Part shown: piece by piece, positions 45,143 to 54,215 of the stretch
Position numbering within the stretch: position 1 is the first letter of the stretch
How the letters are laid out: every line of letters begins with the position of its first letter
Assembly: GCF_001921215.1 (NCBI RefSeq)
Contig: NZ_MSIF01000009.1
Span: 1-64,000 of the forward strand
Direction of reading: 5' to 3'
DNA: 64,000 nt
Origin: Actinophytocola xinjiangensis
GTDB taxonomy: Bacteria > Actinomycetota > Actinomycetes > Mycobacteriales > Pseudonocardiaceae
Translations under genes and position numbers: made by a program
Notes under the pieces: model-generated
Database searches by the model: none
What the model was told of the DNA's origin: nothing
What the model saw: the letters and a program-made list of their open reading frames with translations, nothing else

Positions 45143-46108
45143 CTATGAGTGAAGGCCCAGCTCAGCCGCATAGGGTGGTTCGGCTCCGGCACGCGAAACG
45201 GTGACCGAGGCCGCGCGCGCGGCGAATTCCAGCGCCGCCCGCCAACCATCGGCATCGATCTCCCGTACCCCCGACGGGTTGCCCATTCCCGCCTTTTCCA
45301 ACCAGTGCAGCAACGCCCCGTGCACGGTGTCCCCCGCCCCAATGGTGTCGACCACCACGGCCGGGACCGTCGGCACCTCGATCCGGTCACCGTCCGCCGT
45401 CAACGCGACCAGCCCGTCGGCGCCCCTGGTCAGCACGGCGGCGGCCGGCCCGGCGGCCAACCAGCCCCGGACGGTGTCCTCCAGGTCGTCCTCCAGGCCC
45501 GCCCGGTCGCCCGGGTCACCGGCCAGCCACGCCGCGTCCTCAACGGACAGTTTGAGCAGGCCGATGTCGGGCAACCAGGAGGTGAACCGGGCCCGGTAGG
45601 CGTCCGGATCGGTGATCATGGCCGCCCGGATGTTGGGGTCGACGACCACCAGGCCGCCCCGGGCGGAATGTCGGCGCAGCACCGTTTCGTAGGTACTCGC
45701 GCCCGGCTCGAGAACCAGCGACAGGGTGCCGAGAGAGACGATCGTCACGTCCGGGCCCAGCTCGCCGGGATCGGCGACCAGCCGGTCGGCCGTGGCCTCG
45801 ACGTGGAAGGAGTAGCGGGCCGAGCCGTCCGGGCCGATACCGGCGACCGCGAGCGTGGTCGGCTCGTCACCGCGCTGGACCAGTGAGACGTCCACACCGG
45901 AGCGCCGCAGCCGGTCGACCAGCGCGTCCCCGAAGGTGTCGGTCGACACCCGCGAGAGGAAGCTCACCGGCGACCCGAGCCGGCCCAGGGCGATCGCCAC
46001 GTTGTAGGGGCCGCCGCCGGGCAGTGGCGCCAGCGCGCCCAGCTCACCGGGTAGGGCGTCGGCCGCCGGTACGAGATCGATCAAGGCCTCGCCGCCGACG
46101 CAGAGCAT
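45143..46108 (-). CDS. PfkB-family carbohydrate kinase (fructokinase-like)
   Basis: A 321-aa sugar kinase. It begins MLCVGGEALIDLVPA, and the first signature region LPGGGPYNVAIALGRLG carries the substrate-binding GG. The C-terminal DTIGAGDTVHGALL is the PfkB signature with the catalytic Asp of GAGD and the anion hole. FLSRVSTDTFGDALVDRL and VVDPNIRAAM fit fructokinases and related kinases of the ribokinase family. ATG 46108 is chosen because GAGG is five bases upstream; GTG 46114 is in frame. The gene is divergent from an acyl-CoA dehydrogenase across an 81-bp region with a recurrent palindromic element. The substrate (fructose or another hexose) is not certain. Confidence 0.88.
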   Translation of the reverse strand: MLCVGGEALIDLVPAADALPGELGALAPLPGGGPYNVAIALGRLGSPVSFLSRVSTDTFGDALVDRLRRSGVDVSLVQRGDEPTTLAVAGIGPDGSARYSFHVEATADRLVADPGELGPDVTIVSLGTLSLVLEPGASTYETVLRRHSARGGLVVVDPNIRAAMITDPDAYRARFTSWLPDIGLLKLSVEDAAWLAGDPGDRAGLEDDLEDTVRGWLAAGPAAAVLTRGADGLVALTADGDRIEVPTVPAVVVDTIGAGDTVHGALLHWLEKAGMGNPSGVREIDADGWRAALEFAARAASVTVSRAGAEPPYAAELGLHS

Positions 46109-46133
46109 GTGCACCTCACTGGATTTTCGACTA

Positions 46134-46147
46134 CTACCCGACAGTAG
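46134..46147. promoter_or_regulatory. Palindromic element CTACCCGACAGTAG between divergent genes
   Basis: The inner 12 bases (TACCCGACAGTA) are identical to those in the DUF3068 promoter at 28272-28285. It lies 25 bp before the kinase start and 42 bp before the acyl-CoA dehydrogenase start. Confidence 0.45.
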
Positions 46148-46189
46148 GTCGTCATACTAATCCGGCACGCACGACCTGCGGAGGACCGA

Positions 46190-47323
46190 ATGCCTGCTGA
46201 GCGCCTGCTCCCGGATCAGGACGCCGAGGACCTGATCAAGCTGACCAGGGAGATCGCCCGGGACGAACTGGCGCCGCTCGCGTCCGACCACGAGGAACAG
46301 GGCCGGTTCCCGCGCGAGCAGTTCCGGACCCTGGGGCGGGCCGGGCTGCTCGGCCTGCCGTACCCGGAGCGGTGGGGCGGGTCGGGGCTGTCCTACGAGG
46401 TGTACCTCCAGGTGCTGGAGGAGATCGCCACCGCGTGGATGTCGGTGGGCGTCGGCCTGTCGGTGCACGTGATGTCGTGCTACGCGCTGGCCGAGCACGG
46501 CACCGACGAGCAGCGGGAGCGGTGGCTGCCGGACATGCTCGGCGGGGACCTGCTGGGCGCCTACGCGCTGTCCGAGGCCCAGGCCGGATCGGACGCGGCC
46601 GCGTTGACGACCAAGGCGGAGCCCTCCGACGAGTCGTACGTGGTGAACGGGGTGAAGTCGTGGATCACCCACGGCGGCCACGCGGACTTCTACACGACGA
46701 TGGTGCGGGCGCCCGGCGGGATCTCCTGTCTGCTGGTGGATTCCGGGACACCGGGGCTGTCCGCGAGTCCGCCTGAGCGGAAGATGGGGTTGACCGGGTC
46801 CTCCACCACCCAGATGATCTTTTCCGATGCCGTCGTGCCCGCTTCCCGACTGATCGGTGAGGAAGGGGCCGGGCTGCGGATCGCGTTGACCGCGTTGAGT
46901 TCCGGGCGGTTGGGCATCGCCGCCTGCTCGGTGGGACTGGCACAGGCCGCCCTGGACGAGGCCGTGGCCTACGCGAAGGGGCGCTCGCAGTTCGGGCGGG
47001 CGATCATCGAGTTCCAGGGGATGGAGTTCCTGCTGGCCGACATGGCGGCGGCCGTGGAGTCGGCCAGGGCCACCTACCTTGAGGCCGCCCGGCGGCGGGA
47101 CCGAGGAGTGGCCTTCGCCCGGCAGGCCTCCGTCGCGAAGCTGGTGGCCACCGACGCCGCCATGAAGGTGTGCACCGATGCCGTTCAGGTTCTGGGTGGG
47201 GCCGGGTACACCCGGGACTTCCCGGTGGAGCGGTACCTGCGGGAGGCCAAGGTTCCGCAGATCTTCGAGGGGACCAACCAGATCCAGCGCATGCTGATCG
47301 CCCGGTCCCTGCGCGGTTCCTGA
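46190..47323 (+). CDS. Acyl-CoA dehydrogenase
   Basis: A 377-aa FAD enzyme introducing the alpha-beta double bond in acyl-CoA. The family signature AYALSEAQAGSDAAAL (FAD/substrate loop), GVKSWITHGGHADFYT, QFGRAIIEFQGMEFLLADM and the C-terminal signature QVLGGAGYTRDFPVERYLREAKVPQIFEGTNQIQR are all intact. The catalytic glutamate is in FEGTNQ (the E of IFEGT), as in short/medium-chain acyl-CoA dehydrogenases. ATG 46190 follows GGAGG by six bases. It is not in an operon; the neighbour downstream is convergent. A palindromic element 42 bp upstream may control it with other lipid genes. The chain-length specificity cannot be read from sequence. Confidence 0.92.
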   Translation: MPAERLLPDQDAEDLIKLTREIARDELAPLASDHEEQGRFPREQFRTLGRAGLLGLPYPERWGGSGLSYEVYLQVLEEIATAWMSVGVGLSVHVMSCYALAEHGTDEQRERWLPDMLGGDLLGAYALSEAQAGSDAAALTTKAEPSDESYVVNGVKSWITHGGHADFYTTMVRAPGGISCLLVDSGTPGLSASPPERKMGLTGSSTTQMIFSDAVVPASRLIGEEGAGLRIALTALSSGRLGIAACSVGLAQAALDEAVAYAKGRSQFGRAIIEFQGMEFLLADMAAAVESARATYLEAARRRDRGVAFARQASVAKLVATDAAMKVCTDAVQVLGGAGYTRDFPVERYLREAKVPQIFEGTNQIQRMLIARSLRGS

Positions 47324-47371
47324 GTTGTGGGGTGGCCGGCAATCCCGATCCGGCCACCGTCGACCTCTTCC

Positions 47372-48589
47372 CTATTCGGTGTAGAAGGGGTTCGTGGTTC
47401 GGCCTTCGCCGGTTGACTCGTCGAAGTGGTAGACGTCCCTGCCGTTGACGAAGACCCGGACCGCTCGGCTCATGACGTCCAGGGGATCGCCGGACCACAG
47501 CACGATGTCGGCGTCCAGCCCTGGGCGCAGGGCGCCCACCCGGTCACCCAGACCCATGATCTCGGCCGGGTTGATGGTGATCGAGCGCAGCGCCGTCTCG
47601 GAGTCGAGGCCTTCCTTCACGGCGAAGGTCGCCTGGTGCACCAGGTAGTCGATGGGGACCACCGGGTGATCGGTGGTCATGGCGATCTTCACGCCCGCCC
47701 TGGCCATGATTCCCGGGTTGCGCATCGAGCGGCGGCGAACCTCCACCTTGGACCGGCCGACGATCAGCGGGCCCATGATCACCGGGATGTCCTTGGCCGC
47801 CAACGTGTCCGCCAGCAGATGACCCTCGGTGCCGTGGTTGACGATCAGGCGGTAGCCGAACTCCTCGGACAGGCGAATGGCCGTCGCGATGTCATCGGCC
47901 CGGTGGCTGTGTTGGCACCAGGGCAACTCGCCCTCCAGCACGCGCACCATGATTTCCTGGGTGTTGTCGCGCTCGAAGGGTTTGCCCTCGCGGATCGCCC
48001 ATTCCCTGGCCTCGCGGTAGTCCTGGGCCTTGGTGAACGCGTCGCGGATCACGGCCGCCACACCCAGGCGGGTGGACGGGAGTTTGTTCTGGTCCCCGTA
48101 CACCCGTTTCGGGTTCTCGCCCAGGGCGCTTTTCACGCTCACCGGTTCCCGAACCAGCATGTCCTCGACCGTGCGACCCCAACTCTTCACCGCCACGGTC
48201 TGGCCGCCGATGGGGTTGCCGGAACCGGGCTTCACGACCACCGTCGTCACGCCCCCGGCCAGGGCGTCGCGGAAACCCTGGTCGTCGGGGTTGATGCCGT
48301 CCAGGGCACGCAGTCGCGCGCCGTTGGGATCGGTCATCTCGTTGACGTCCAGGCCCGCCCAGCCGTCGCCCTCCTCGTACACGCCCAGATGCCCGTGGGC
48401 CTCCACGAAACCGGGCAGCACCCACGTGCCCGACGCGTCCACAATCTCCGCGTCGTCCGGAATGTCCACGTCGGCCTCGGCGCCGACGGCCACGATCACG
48501 CCGTTGTCGATCAGAACGGTTCCGCCCTCGACGGGTTCACCGTCGACCGGAACGACATATCCACCAGTGACAGCAGTACTCACGATCAT
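47372..48589 (-). CDS. Amidohydrolase (imidazolonepropionase-like)
   Basis: A 405-aa TIM-barrel metal hydrolase. It has the N-terminal beta-sandwich GGYVVPVDGEPVEGGTVLIDNGVIVAVG and the metal-binding H-x-H in EAHGHLGVYE. The later metal or substrate histidines lie in CQHSHRADD and NHGTEGHLL, and TDHPVVPIDYL carries the final Asp. It resembles actinobacterial amidohydrolases annotated as imidazolonepropionase-related, but the substrate is not established. ATG 48589 has AGGTAGG upstream and lies only 5 bp from the previous stop, so it follows the epimerase-like gene in an operon transcribed leftward from 52.3 kb. Confidence 0.85.
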   Translation of the reverse strand: MIVSTAVTGGYVVPVDGEPVEGGTVLIDNGVIVAVGAEADVDIPDDAEIVDASGTWVLPGFVEAHGHLGVYEEGDGWAGLDVNEMTDPNGARLRALDGINPDDQGFRDALAGGVTTVVVKPGSGNPIGGQTVAVKSWGRTVEDMLVREPVSVKSALGENPKRVYGDQNKLPSTRLGVAAVIRDAFTKAQDYREAREWAIREGKPFERDNTQEIMVRVLEGELPWCQHSHRADDIATAIRLSEEFGYRLIVNHGTEGHLLADTLAAKDIPVIMGPLIVGRSKVEVRRRSMRNPGIMARAGVKIAMTTDHPVVPIDYLVHQATFAVKEGLDSETALRSITINPAEIMGLGDRVGALRPGLDADIVLWSGDPLDVMSRAVRVFVNGRDVYHFDESTGEGRTTNPFYTE

Positions 48590-48594
48590 GCAAC

Positions 48595-49506
48595 CTACCT
48601 GCCCAGCGCCCGGATGCCCCACCGTCCGCTCCAGGTTCCCCCGGCCGGGAGCACGATCAGGTCCGTGCCGGAGTTCAACGCGTCCGGCGGGCAGGTCATC
48701 GGCTCGATGGCGATCGCCCGACCGACACTGCCGGGGAAGCCGGTGGGGGTGAAGACCTGCACCCAGGCGAACACCGGGTCCGCCCACACCTCGACGCCGC
48801 CGCCGTCGTGGGTCACCGTGTGGTGGACCAGGCCGTCGGCGCCGGGCAGGCAACCACCGAACGCGGTGTCCAGGTCGGCGGTGCGCAGCGGGCGTCCCGC
48901 GCGGAAGTCCAGGTCGGTGCCCTCCACCGACGTCGGCTTGCCGACCGGGACCAGGGTCTCCTCGTCGACCGGCAGCACCGTCGATGCCGCCAGGGTCAGC
49001 ACACAGTCATCCACGTCGGTGCCGGCCGGGCGGGGATACGGGTGGGCGCCCACGCCGAAGGGCATGTCGTCGTCGGACAGGTTGTGCACGGTGTGGGTGA
49101 CGGTCAGGCCCGCCTGGTCCACCGCGTAGGTGATGCCGGTGGCGAACCCGAACGGCCAGCCCTGCCGCCCGTCGACCCGCACCTCCAGGGTGAGGGCCGA
49201 GGCCGTGTGCTCGACGACCGTCCACTCCTCGCGCCGCGTCAGGCCGTGGATGGCGTTGCCCCGCGCCGGCTCGGTGACCTCCAGCTGCTGGGTCACGCCC
49301 GCATGCGGCCAGGTGCCCCCTCGGACCCGGTTGGGCCAGGGCACCAGCACCGCTCCGGCGCCGAGCGGCGGGGAGTCCTGCGCGCCATAGGTCTCGACGT
49401 AGGGCTGCCCCGCCACCTCGAAGGCACGCAGCGACGCGCCGACCGTCGTGACGGTCGCCCGCGCGTCGCCGTGCCCGATCTCCAGTTGTCGTCCGGTAGG
49501 TCCCAT
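48595..49506 (-). CDS. Aldose 1-epimerase family protein
   Basis: A 303-aa galactose-mutarotase-fold enzyme. It has LVPWPNRVRGGTW near residue 55-67 (the NRI/R substrate loop) and GNAIHGLTRREEWTV (first catalytic His). GVGAHPYPRPAG holds the second His. The catalytic Glu is in the C-terminal AIAIEPMTCPPDAL segment. These positions match aldose-1-epimerase/YeaD-type sugar epimerases that interconvert alpha and beta anomers. ATG 49506 is used (TTG 49512 in frame). The gene lies between an APC permease (24 bp) and the amidohydrolase (5 bp), so a transport-plus-catabolism operon is likely, although no sugar transporter is obvious. Confidence 0.88.
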   Translation of the reverse strand: MGPTGRQLEIGHGDARATVTTVGASLRAFEVAGQPYVETYGAQDSPPLGAGAVLVPWPNRVRGGTWPHAGVTQQLEVTEPARGNAIHGLTRREEWTVVEHTASALTLEVRVDGRQGWPFGFATGITYAVDQAGLTVTHTVHNLSDDDMPFGVGAHPYPRPAGTDVDDCVLTLAASTVLPVDEETLVPVGKPTSVEGTDLDFRAGRPLRTADLDTAFGGCLPGADGLVHHTVTHDGGGVEVWADPVFAWVQVFTPTGFPGSVGRAIAIEPMTCPPDALNSGTDLIVLPAGGTWSGRWGIRALGR

Positions 49507-49530
49507 GAACAAGACCCTATTGGCCCGGCG

Positions 49531-50937
49531 TCAGTCCTTGAGCGCCTGCGGGTCGAACTCCTTGACCTGTTCGCCCCTGGCCCGCAGGTACGCCCAGTTC
49601 GCCACCCACAGCACGACGCCGAGACCGATCAGGATCAGCGCGATGTAGTAGTCGCTGGCCGGCCGGCCCGACAGCCACGGGATCGCCAGGTACCCGCACA
49701 GCACCCCGGCCAGCACCGGCGCCCACGTCGGCGCCCGGAAGTGGCGGTGCTCGACCGTCTCCCGGCGCAGCACCAGCACCGAGACGTTGACCACCGCGAA
49801 CACGCACAGCAGCAGCAACGCCGTCGTTCCACCGAGCTTGCCGACGCCGTCGGAGCCGGCGGTGGCGACCAGCACGGCGGCGATCGCGCTGGTGATCAGG
49901 ATCGACACCCACGGCGTGCGGCGGAACGGGTGCACGGTGCCGAAGATCTTCGGCAGGATCCGCTCGTTGGCCATGCCGTAGAGCAGCCGGCTGGCCATCA
50001 GCATGTTGATCAGCGCCGAGTTGACCACCGCGAACATGCCGATCCACTCGAAGATCCAGCGCGGGAACTCCGGCGCCCCGACCCCGATGACCTCCAGCAG
50101 CGCCCCGGACTGGGCGGCGGCCAGGTCGTCGGCGGCGATCAGCAGCGAGGACGTGATGGCGACCAGGACGTAGATCAGCGCGGCGGTGGCCATGCCCGAC
50201 AGCAGCGCCTTCGGGAACACCCGGTTGGGTTCCTTGACCTCCTCGGCCATGTTCACCGAGTCCTCGAAGCCGACCATCGCGAAGAACGCCAGCGAGGTCG
50301 CGCCGGTGACCGCCAGCAGCCAGGTCGTGTCGGCCGTGTCGATCTCCACCAGCCGGCCCGGCTCGCCGTTGCCGCCGGCGACCGCGTAGACACCGACGCC
50401 GATGATGATCGCCAACCCGGCCAGCTCGATCAGCGTGAGGACCACGTTGGCCTTCACCGAGTGCGCCACGCCGATGAAGTTGACGATCGCCAGCACCACG
50501 ACGAAGCCCACCGCCACCAGGGCGACCACGACCGTGGACACCTCGATGTCGAACGCCGCCGGTAGGTAGGTCTTGCCGAAGGCCAGCGCCGCCGAGGACG
50601 CCGAGGTGATCCCCGAGCACATCACCGCGAAGGCCACGATGAACGTCAGGAACGGTTTGCGGAACGCGCGGTTGGTGTACAGCGCGGCGCCGGCCGCTCT
50701 CGGATACTTGCCCACCAGTTCCAGGTAGGCGAACGCGGTGAGGAACGCGACGATGAACGCTATGAGGAACGGCAGCCACAGCGCGCCGCCGACCTTGCCG
50801 GCGACACTGCCGGTCAGGGCGTAGATCCCCGTCCCCAGGATGTCGCCGATCACGAAGAAGAACAGCAGCTTCGGCCCCATGACCCGCTTCAGCGCCGGCT
50901 GGCTCTCCTCGTTCCGATCTGTGTTCTCGGTCACCAT
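49531..50937 (-). CDS. APC-family amino acid permease
   Basis: A 468-aa permease with 12 helices. The unwound helix-1 motif appears in FFFVIGDILGTGIYALTGSVAG (GDILGTGIY corresponds to the G-x-G-x-G/I binding site). TM6 has FFAMVGFEDSVNMAEEVKEPNR, the conserved APC glutamate and Arg loop. It moves amino acids or related compounds by H+ or Na+ symport or exchange. ATG 50937 is used with GGTCACC before it. It is preceded by an MFS gene (52-bp gap) and followed by the epimerase gene, all on the minus strand. The substrate is unknown; the family is broad. Confidence 0.9.
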   Translation of the reverse strand: MVTENTDRNEESQPALKRVMGPKLLFFFVIGDILGTGIYALTGSVAGKVGGALWLPFLIAFIVAFLTAFAYLELVGKYPRAAGAALYTNRAFRKPFLTFIVAFAVMCSGITSASSAALAFGKTYLPAAFDIEVSTVVVALVAVGFVVVLAIVNFIGVAHSVKANVVLTLIELAGLAIIIGVGVYAVAGGNGEPGRLVEIDTADTTWLLAVTGATSLAFFAMVGFEDSVNMAEEVKEPNRVFPKALLSGMATAALIYVLVAITSSLLIAADDLAAAQSGALLEVIGVGAPEFPRWIFEWIGMFAVVNSALINMLMASRLLYGMANERILPKIFGTVHPFRRTPWVSILITSAIAAVLVATAGSDGVGKLGGTTALLLLCVFAVVNVSVLVLRRETVEHRHFRAPTWAPVLAGVLCGYLAIPWLSGRPASDYYIALILIGLGVVLWVANWAYLRARGEQVKEFDPQALKD

Positions 50938-50989
50938 GAACCCTGAGCATGCCTGATCATGGTCGCGGTTGCCAGAGTGCGTACTGTTA

Positions 50990-52312
50990 CTACTTCACTA
51001 CGTTCTGGTCCTGTGGCAGGTCGTCGGGATCCTCGCCGTGATCCTTGCCGTGATCCTCGCCGTCCGAGCCGGGGGCCAGGTAGCGCCAGAACACCGGCAG
51101 GCACGCCACCGCCACCACGGTCAGCACGATCACCAGCACGCCGCCGCCGGTGGCCGCCGCCGTGGTCCCCACCGCCGCCGCGCCCCAGCCGTGCACCAGG
51201 TCCGCGAGCCTCGGCCCGCCGGCCACCACCACGGTGAACACGCCCTGGATGCGCCCGCGCAGCTCGTCGGTCGAGTCGGTCTGCAGGATGGAGCTGCGGT
51301 ACACCATGCTGATCATGTCGGCCGCTCCGGCCAGCGCCAGGAACACCACCGCCAGCCACAGCGACCGTGCCAGCCCGAACCCGACGATCGCCGCGCCCCA
51401 CGCGCACACCGCGACCGTCACCCCCACCCCGTGCCGGCGGAAGGTGCCCACCCACCCGGACGCCAGCCCGCACAGCACCACGCCGATCGGGATGGCCGCG
51501 TACAGCCAGCCCAGCGCGGCCCCGCCACCCGGCGGGTCGCCGAAGGACCGCTGCGCCATCTCCGGGAACAGTGCCCTGGGCAGGCCGGCGACCATCGCGA
51601 TGATGTCCACCAGGAACGACGCCAGCAGCACGTGTTTGGCCGCCAGGTAACGGAATCCGTCGACGATGTCGCGCAGTCCGGCCCGCCGGCTCGCCCCGGC
51701 GGCCGGCGGGATCCCCGGCAGGCGCACGAGCATCACCGTCGCCACGGTCAGCGCCACCGCGTCGACCAGGTACAGCGTGGACAGTCCCGCCAGTGGCATC
51801 AGCGCGCCGGCCGCCAGCGGCCCGAACACCATCCCGAACGAGGACACCGTCGCGCTCAGCGCGGTCGCCGAGGGCAGCAGGGTCACCGGCACCAGCCGGG
51901 CGACGGCCGCCGTGCGGGTCGGCATGTTCACCGCCACGAACGCCTGCTGCACGGCGAACAGGACCAGCACGAACCACACGTTGCCGGCACCGAGCGCGGC
52001 CTGGAGCCAGAACAGCACCGACGTGCCCGCGATGCCGACGTTGCTGACCAGGATCACCGTGCGCCGGTCGACCGCGTCGGCGATCGCCCCGCCCCACAGC
52101 CCGAACACCAGCAGCGGAACCAGACCGAACGCCCCGGTCAGCCCGACGTAGGCCGACGACCCGGTCAGGTCGAAGACCTGCTTGGGCACGGCGACGACGG
52201 TCAGCTGGCTGCCGACGGCGGTGACGGCCGTGGAGATCCACAGCCGCCGGTACGCCGGGATGGCCAGCGGCCGGGTGTCGATCGCTATCCGCCGGCGTGC
52301 CCCGTCCCCCAC
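50990..52312 (-). CDS. MFS transporter (EntS/DHA3-like)
   Basis: A 440-aa transporter with 12 predicted helices and the MFS loop 2-3 motif GLWGGAIADAVDRRTVILVSN (G-x3-D-x2-x-R-R). Its N-terminal PAYRRLWISTAVTAVGSQLTVVAVPKQVFDLTGSSAYVGL is typical of the DHA3/EntS-like group that exports drugs, siderophores or other small molecules. The C-terminus is acidic (SDGEDHGKDHGEDPDD) with His, as in metal- or pH-responsive tails. GTG 52312 is used. It precedes the APC permease by 52 bp on the same strand, and pdxH lies 47 bp upstream on the same strand. Confidence 0.87.
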   Translation of the reverse strand: MGDGARRRIAIDTRPLAIPAYRRLWISTAVTAVGSQLTVVAVPKQVFDLTGSSAYVGLTGAFGLVPLLVFGLWGGAIADAVDRRTVILVSNVGIAGTSVLFWLQAALGAGNVWFVLVLFAVQQAFVAVNMPTRTAAVARLVPVTLLPSATALSATVSSFGMVFGPLAAGALMPLAGLSTLYLVDAVALTVATVMLVRLPGIPPAAGASRRAGLRDIVDGFRYLAAKHVLLASFLVDIIAMVAGLPRALFPEMAQRSFGDPPGGGAALGWLYAAIPIGVVLCGLASGWVGTFRRHGVGVTVAVCAWGAAIVGFGLARSLWLAVVFLALAGAADMISMVYRSSILQTDSTDELRGRIQGVFTVVVAGGPRLADLVHGWGAAAVGTTAAATGGGVLVIVLTVVAVACLPVFWRYLAPGSDGEDHGKDHGEDPDDLPQDQNVVK

Positions 52313-52359
52313 CCGGCAGACAGTAGGCCCGCCGGTGTGCGGTCAGGGCGTGAGAACCC

Positions 52360-53034
52360 TCACGGGCCCAGGCGTTCGACCTTCCAGCCGTCGCGGCCCT
52401 GCTTGAACTGGAGCCGGTCGTGCATGCGGTCGCGGCGGCCCTGCCAGAACTCCACGACCTCCGGCCGGATCCGCCAGCCGCCCCAGTGCGGCGGCACCGG
52501 CACCTCGTCGACGTCGGCGAACTGCCGCTGCACGTTGGCCAGCGCCGACTCCAGGGCGTGCCGGCCGCTGACCACGATCGACTGCGGCGAGGCCCACGCC
52601 CCCAGCTGCGAGCCGCGCGGGCGGCTGGCCCAGTAGGTGGCGGTCTCGGCCTGGCTGACCTTCTCCACCGTGCCGCGCACGGTGGCCTGGCGGTGCAGCG
52701 AGTACCAGGGGAAGGTCGCCGAGGCGAAGCGGGTGGCCATCAGGTCGTGGCTCTTGGCCGAGGTGTAGTTGGTGAAGAACACCACGCCCCGGTGGTCCAG
52801 GCCCTTGCACAGCACGGTGCGTGAGGCCGGGATGCCCTCGGCGTTCGCGGTGGCCAGCACCATGGCGTTGGGCTCGGGCGCGCCGGCGGTGATGGCGTCG
52901 TCGAGCCAGTGCTGCAACTGTTCCCACCAGGTGCCGGCGAGCTCGGGCTCGCTGAGGGTGCCCTCCTCGTAGGAGACCCGCATCTTCGGCAGTTCCAGAG
53001 TGAGGTCACCGGTCGACATCCTGCCGTCAGCCAT
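52360..53034 (-). CDS. pdxH: Pyridoxamine 5'-phosphate oxidase
   Basis: A 224-aa FMN enzyme oxidising pyridoxine or pyridoxamine 5'-phosphate to pyridoxal phosphate using O2. Family motifs: PNAMVLATANAEGIPASRTVLCKGLDHRGVVFFTNYTSAKSHDL (FMN-binding), YWASRPRGSQLGAWAS and the C-terminal WGGWRIRPEVVEFWQGRRDRMHDRLQFKQ, with Arg/His residues contacting PLP. The length is close to the usual ~215-230. ATG 53034 has AGGAGG eight bases upstream. It stands between an MFS gene and an unlinked TetR gene, probably as a housekeeping gene. A 169-bp region with a GC-rich palindrome-free sequence separates it from the tetR stop. Confidence 0.93.
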   Translation of the reverse strand: MADGRMSTGDLTLELPKMRVSYEEGTLSEPELAGTWWEQLQHWLDDAITAGAPEPNAMVLATANAEGIPASRTVLCKGLDHRGVVFFTNYTSAKSHDLMATRFASATFPWYSLHRQATVRGTVEKVSQAETATYWASRPRGSQLGAWASPQSIVVSGRHALESALANVQRQFADVDEVPVPPHWGGWRIRPEVVEFWQGRRDRMHDRLQFKQGRDGWKVERLGP

Positions 53035-53203
53035 GCCCGAGCCTCCTGGTGGTGTAGGGACCCACAGATCACTCGAGGGCCTTGCCGCCGGTCGCCGGAA
53101 AGCCCTCTGCCGGTGACGGTACGGGGATTTCCGGCGCGCGGAAACCTCACGACGGGTGATGACCCCCACCCGAATCGATGCGGAAACGCTGCGCGGCCAC
53201 CGG

Positions 53204-53839
53204 CTACGCCGGACGGGTGATGGCCGCGACGAAGACCTGCCGGATCTCGTTGGCCACCGCGTCGGCCGGCATCGGCGGATCGTGCGCCTGCCACTCGCGC
53301 AGGATCCCGGTGACCGCGCCGACCAGTGCGATGGCGGTGAGCCGGTAGTCACGCTCCGGCGCGAGACCGGCCGCCGCCGCGCGGTCACACTCCGCCTCGA
53401 TGAGGTCGGTGTACCGGTTGAACCAGTCGCGGTGCTGACGCTCCATGGCCTGGCTGATGCCCGGCACCTCGACGTAGTTGAGCCGGGGGAACCGGGGATC
53501 GGCGGTCACCGCGGCGACGAACTCGTCGAGCATGGTGGTGATCCTGGTCAGCGCGTCGGCGTCGCCGAGCGAGTCGAGGACCGGCCGCATCCGTTGCATG
53601 GCGAGGGTGTTGACGTGTGCGTGCAGTTCGAGGAGTAACGCCTCCTTGCTGGCGAACTTCTCGTAGAAGTTGCGGGTCGAGACGCCGGCCCGCGCACACA
53701 GGTCGGCGATCTTGGTCTTGTGGTAGCCGCGCGTGGTGAACTCGTCCAGCGCGGCCTCGAGCAGCCGCTCCCGCCGCTCGGCGCGCCGCTGTTCGGTGTC
53801 CACTCCCCGGTACATGCGGCTCTGCGGTCCTTGCCCCAT
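53204..53839 (-). CDS. TetR-family transcriptional regulator
   Basis: A 211-aa regulator. HTH: RRERLLEAALDEFTTRGYHKTKIADLCARAGVSTRNFYEKFASKEALLLEL (about 20-70), with recognition helix VSTRNFYEKF. The C-terminal domain (about 80-205) is helical with LNYVEVPGISQAMERQHRDWFNRY, ligand unknown. ATG 53839 has GGGAGAAGG upstream. A small inverted repeat CAGCT-N5-AGCTG (53854-53868) lies 15 bp upstream and may be an autoregulatory site. No target operon is adjacent; the following 376 bp are gene-poor. The 59.98-kb palindrome is a TetR-like operator with no adjacent TetR and could belong to a distant regulator such as this one. Confidence 0.9.
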   Translation of the reverse strand: MGQGPQSRMYRGVDTEQRRAERRERLLEAALDEFTTRGYHKTKIADLCARAGVSTRNFYEKFASKEALLLELHAHVNTLAMQRMRPVLDSLGDADALTRITTMLDEFVAAVTADPRFPRLNYVEVPGISQAMERQHRDWFNRYTDLIEAECDRAAAAGLAPERDYRLTAIALVGAVTGILREWQAHDPPMPADAVANEIRQVFVAAITRPA

Positions 53840-54215
53840 CGGACCTTCTCCCTCAGCTCTCTAAGCTGGGAATATCCCGGCGGACCGTCACGTCCGGCCG
53901 GGACAACGTTCTGAAAATTTCAATTACCACAGTGAAGAAACCCCAGTTGAGGGTTGCCGACAATCCGAAATCCTCCCACGTTCTGCTCCGTCAGGTGTGG
54001 TGGTTCGTCCACTGGCCACGGCGTTGTTCACCGGCCCGGCCGAGCGCCCGCACTTCGGTGGGAGTTCCTCACACCATCTTCCCGCACCATCGTCCGCACC
54101 ATCTGGAGAACCGTTTTACACCCCATCGATTCAGCGCTGACCAGGGGACCCCGGATCATGATTCAGTCCGGACACGGTAAACATCTCGCTTGCCCCGCCG
54201 TACGCGACTGAATAT
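53840..54215. other. Intergenic region between tetR and urease operon
   Basis: About 376 bp of lower GC than the window average, with stretches such as GAAAATTTCAATT. A plus-strand frame at 53932-54180 (82 codons) has unusual amino-acid content and no ribosome site, and is not called. No RNA gene is recognisable. It may simply contain the tetR promoter and the 3' untranslated end of the urease operon. Confidence 0.4.

Noticed and set aside
53932-54180. 82-codon plus-strand frame in the tetR-urease gap
   Set aside because: No ribosome site, odd composition and no resemblance to any family; probably chance.
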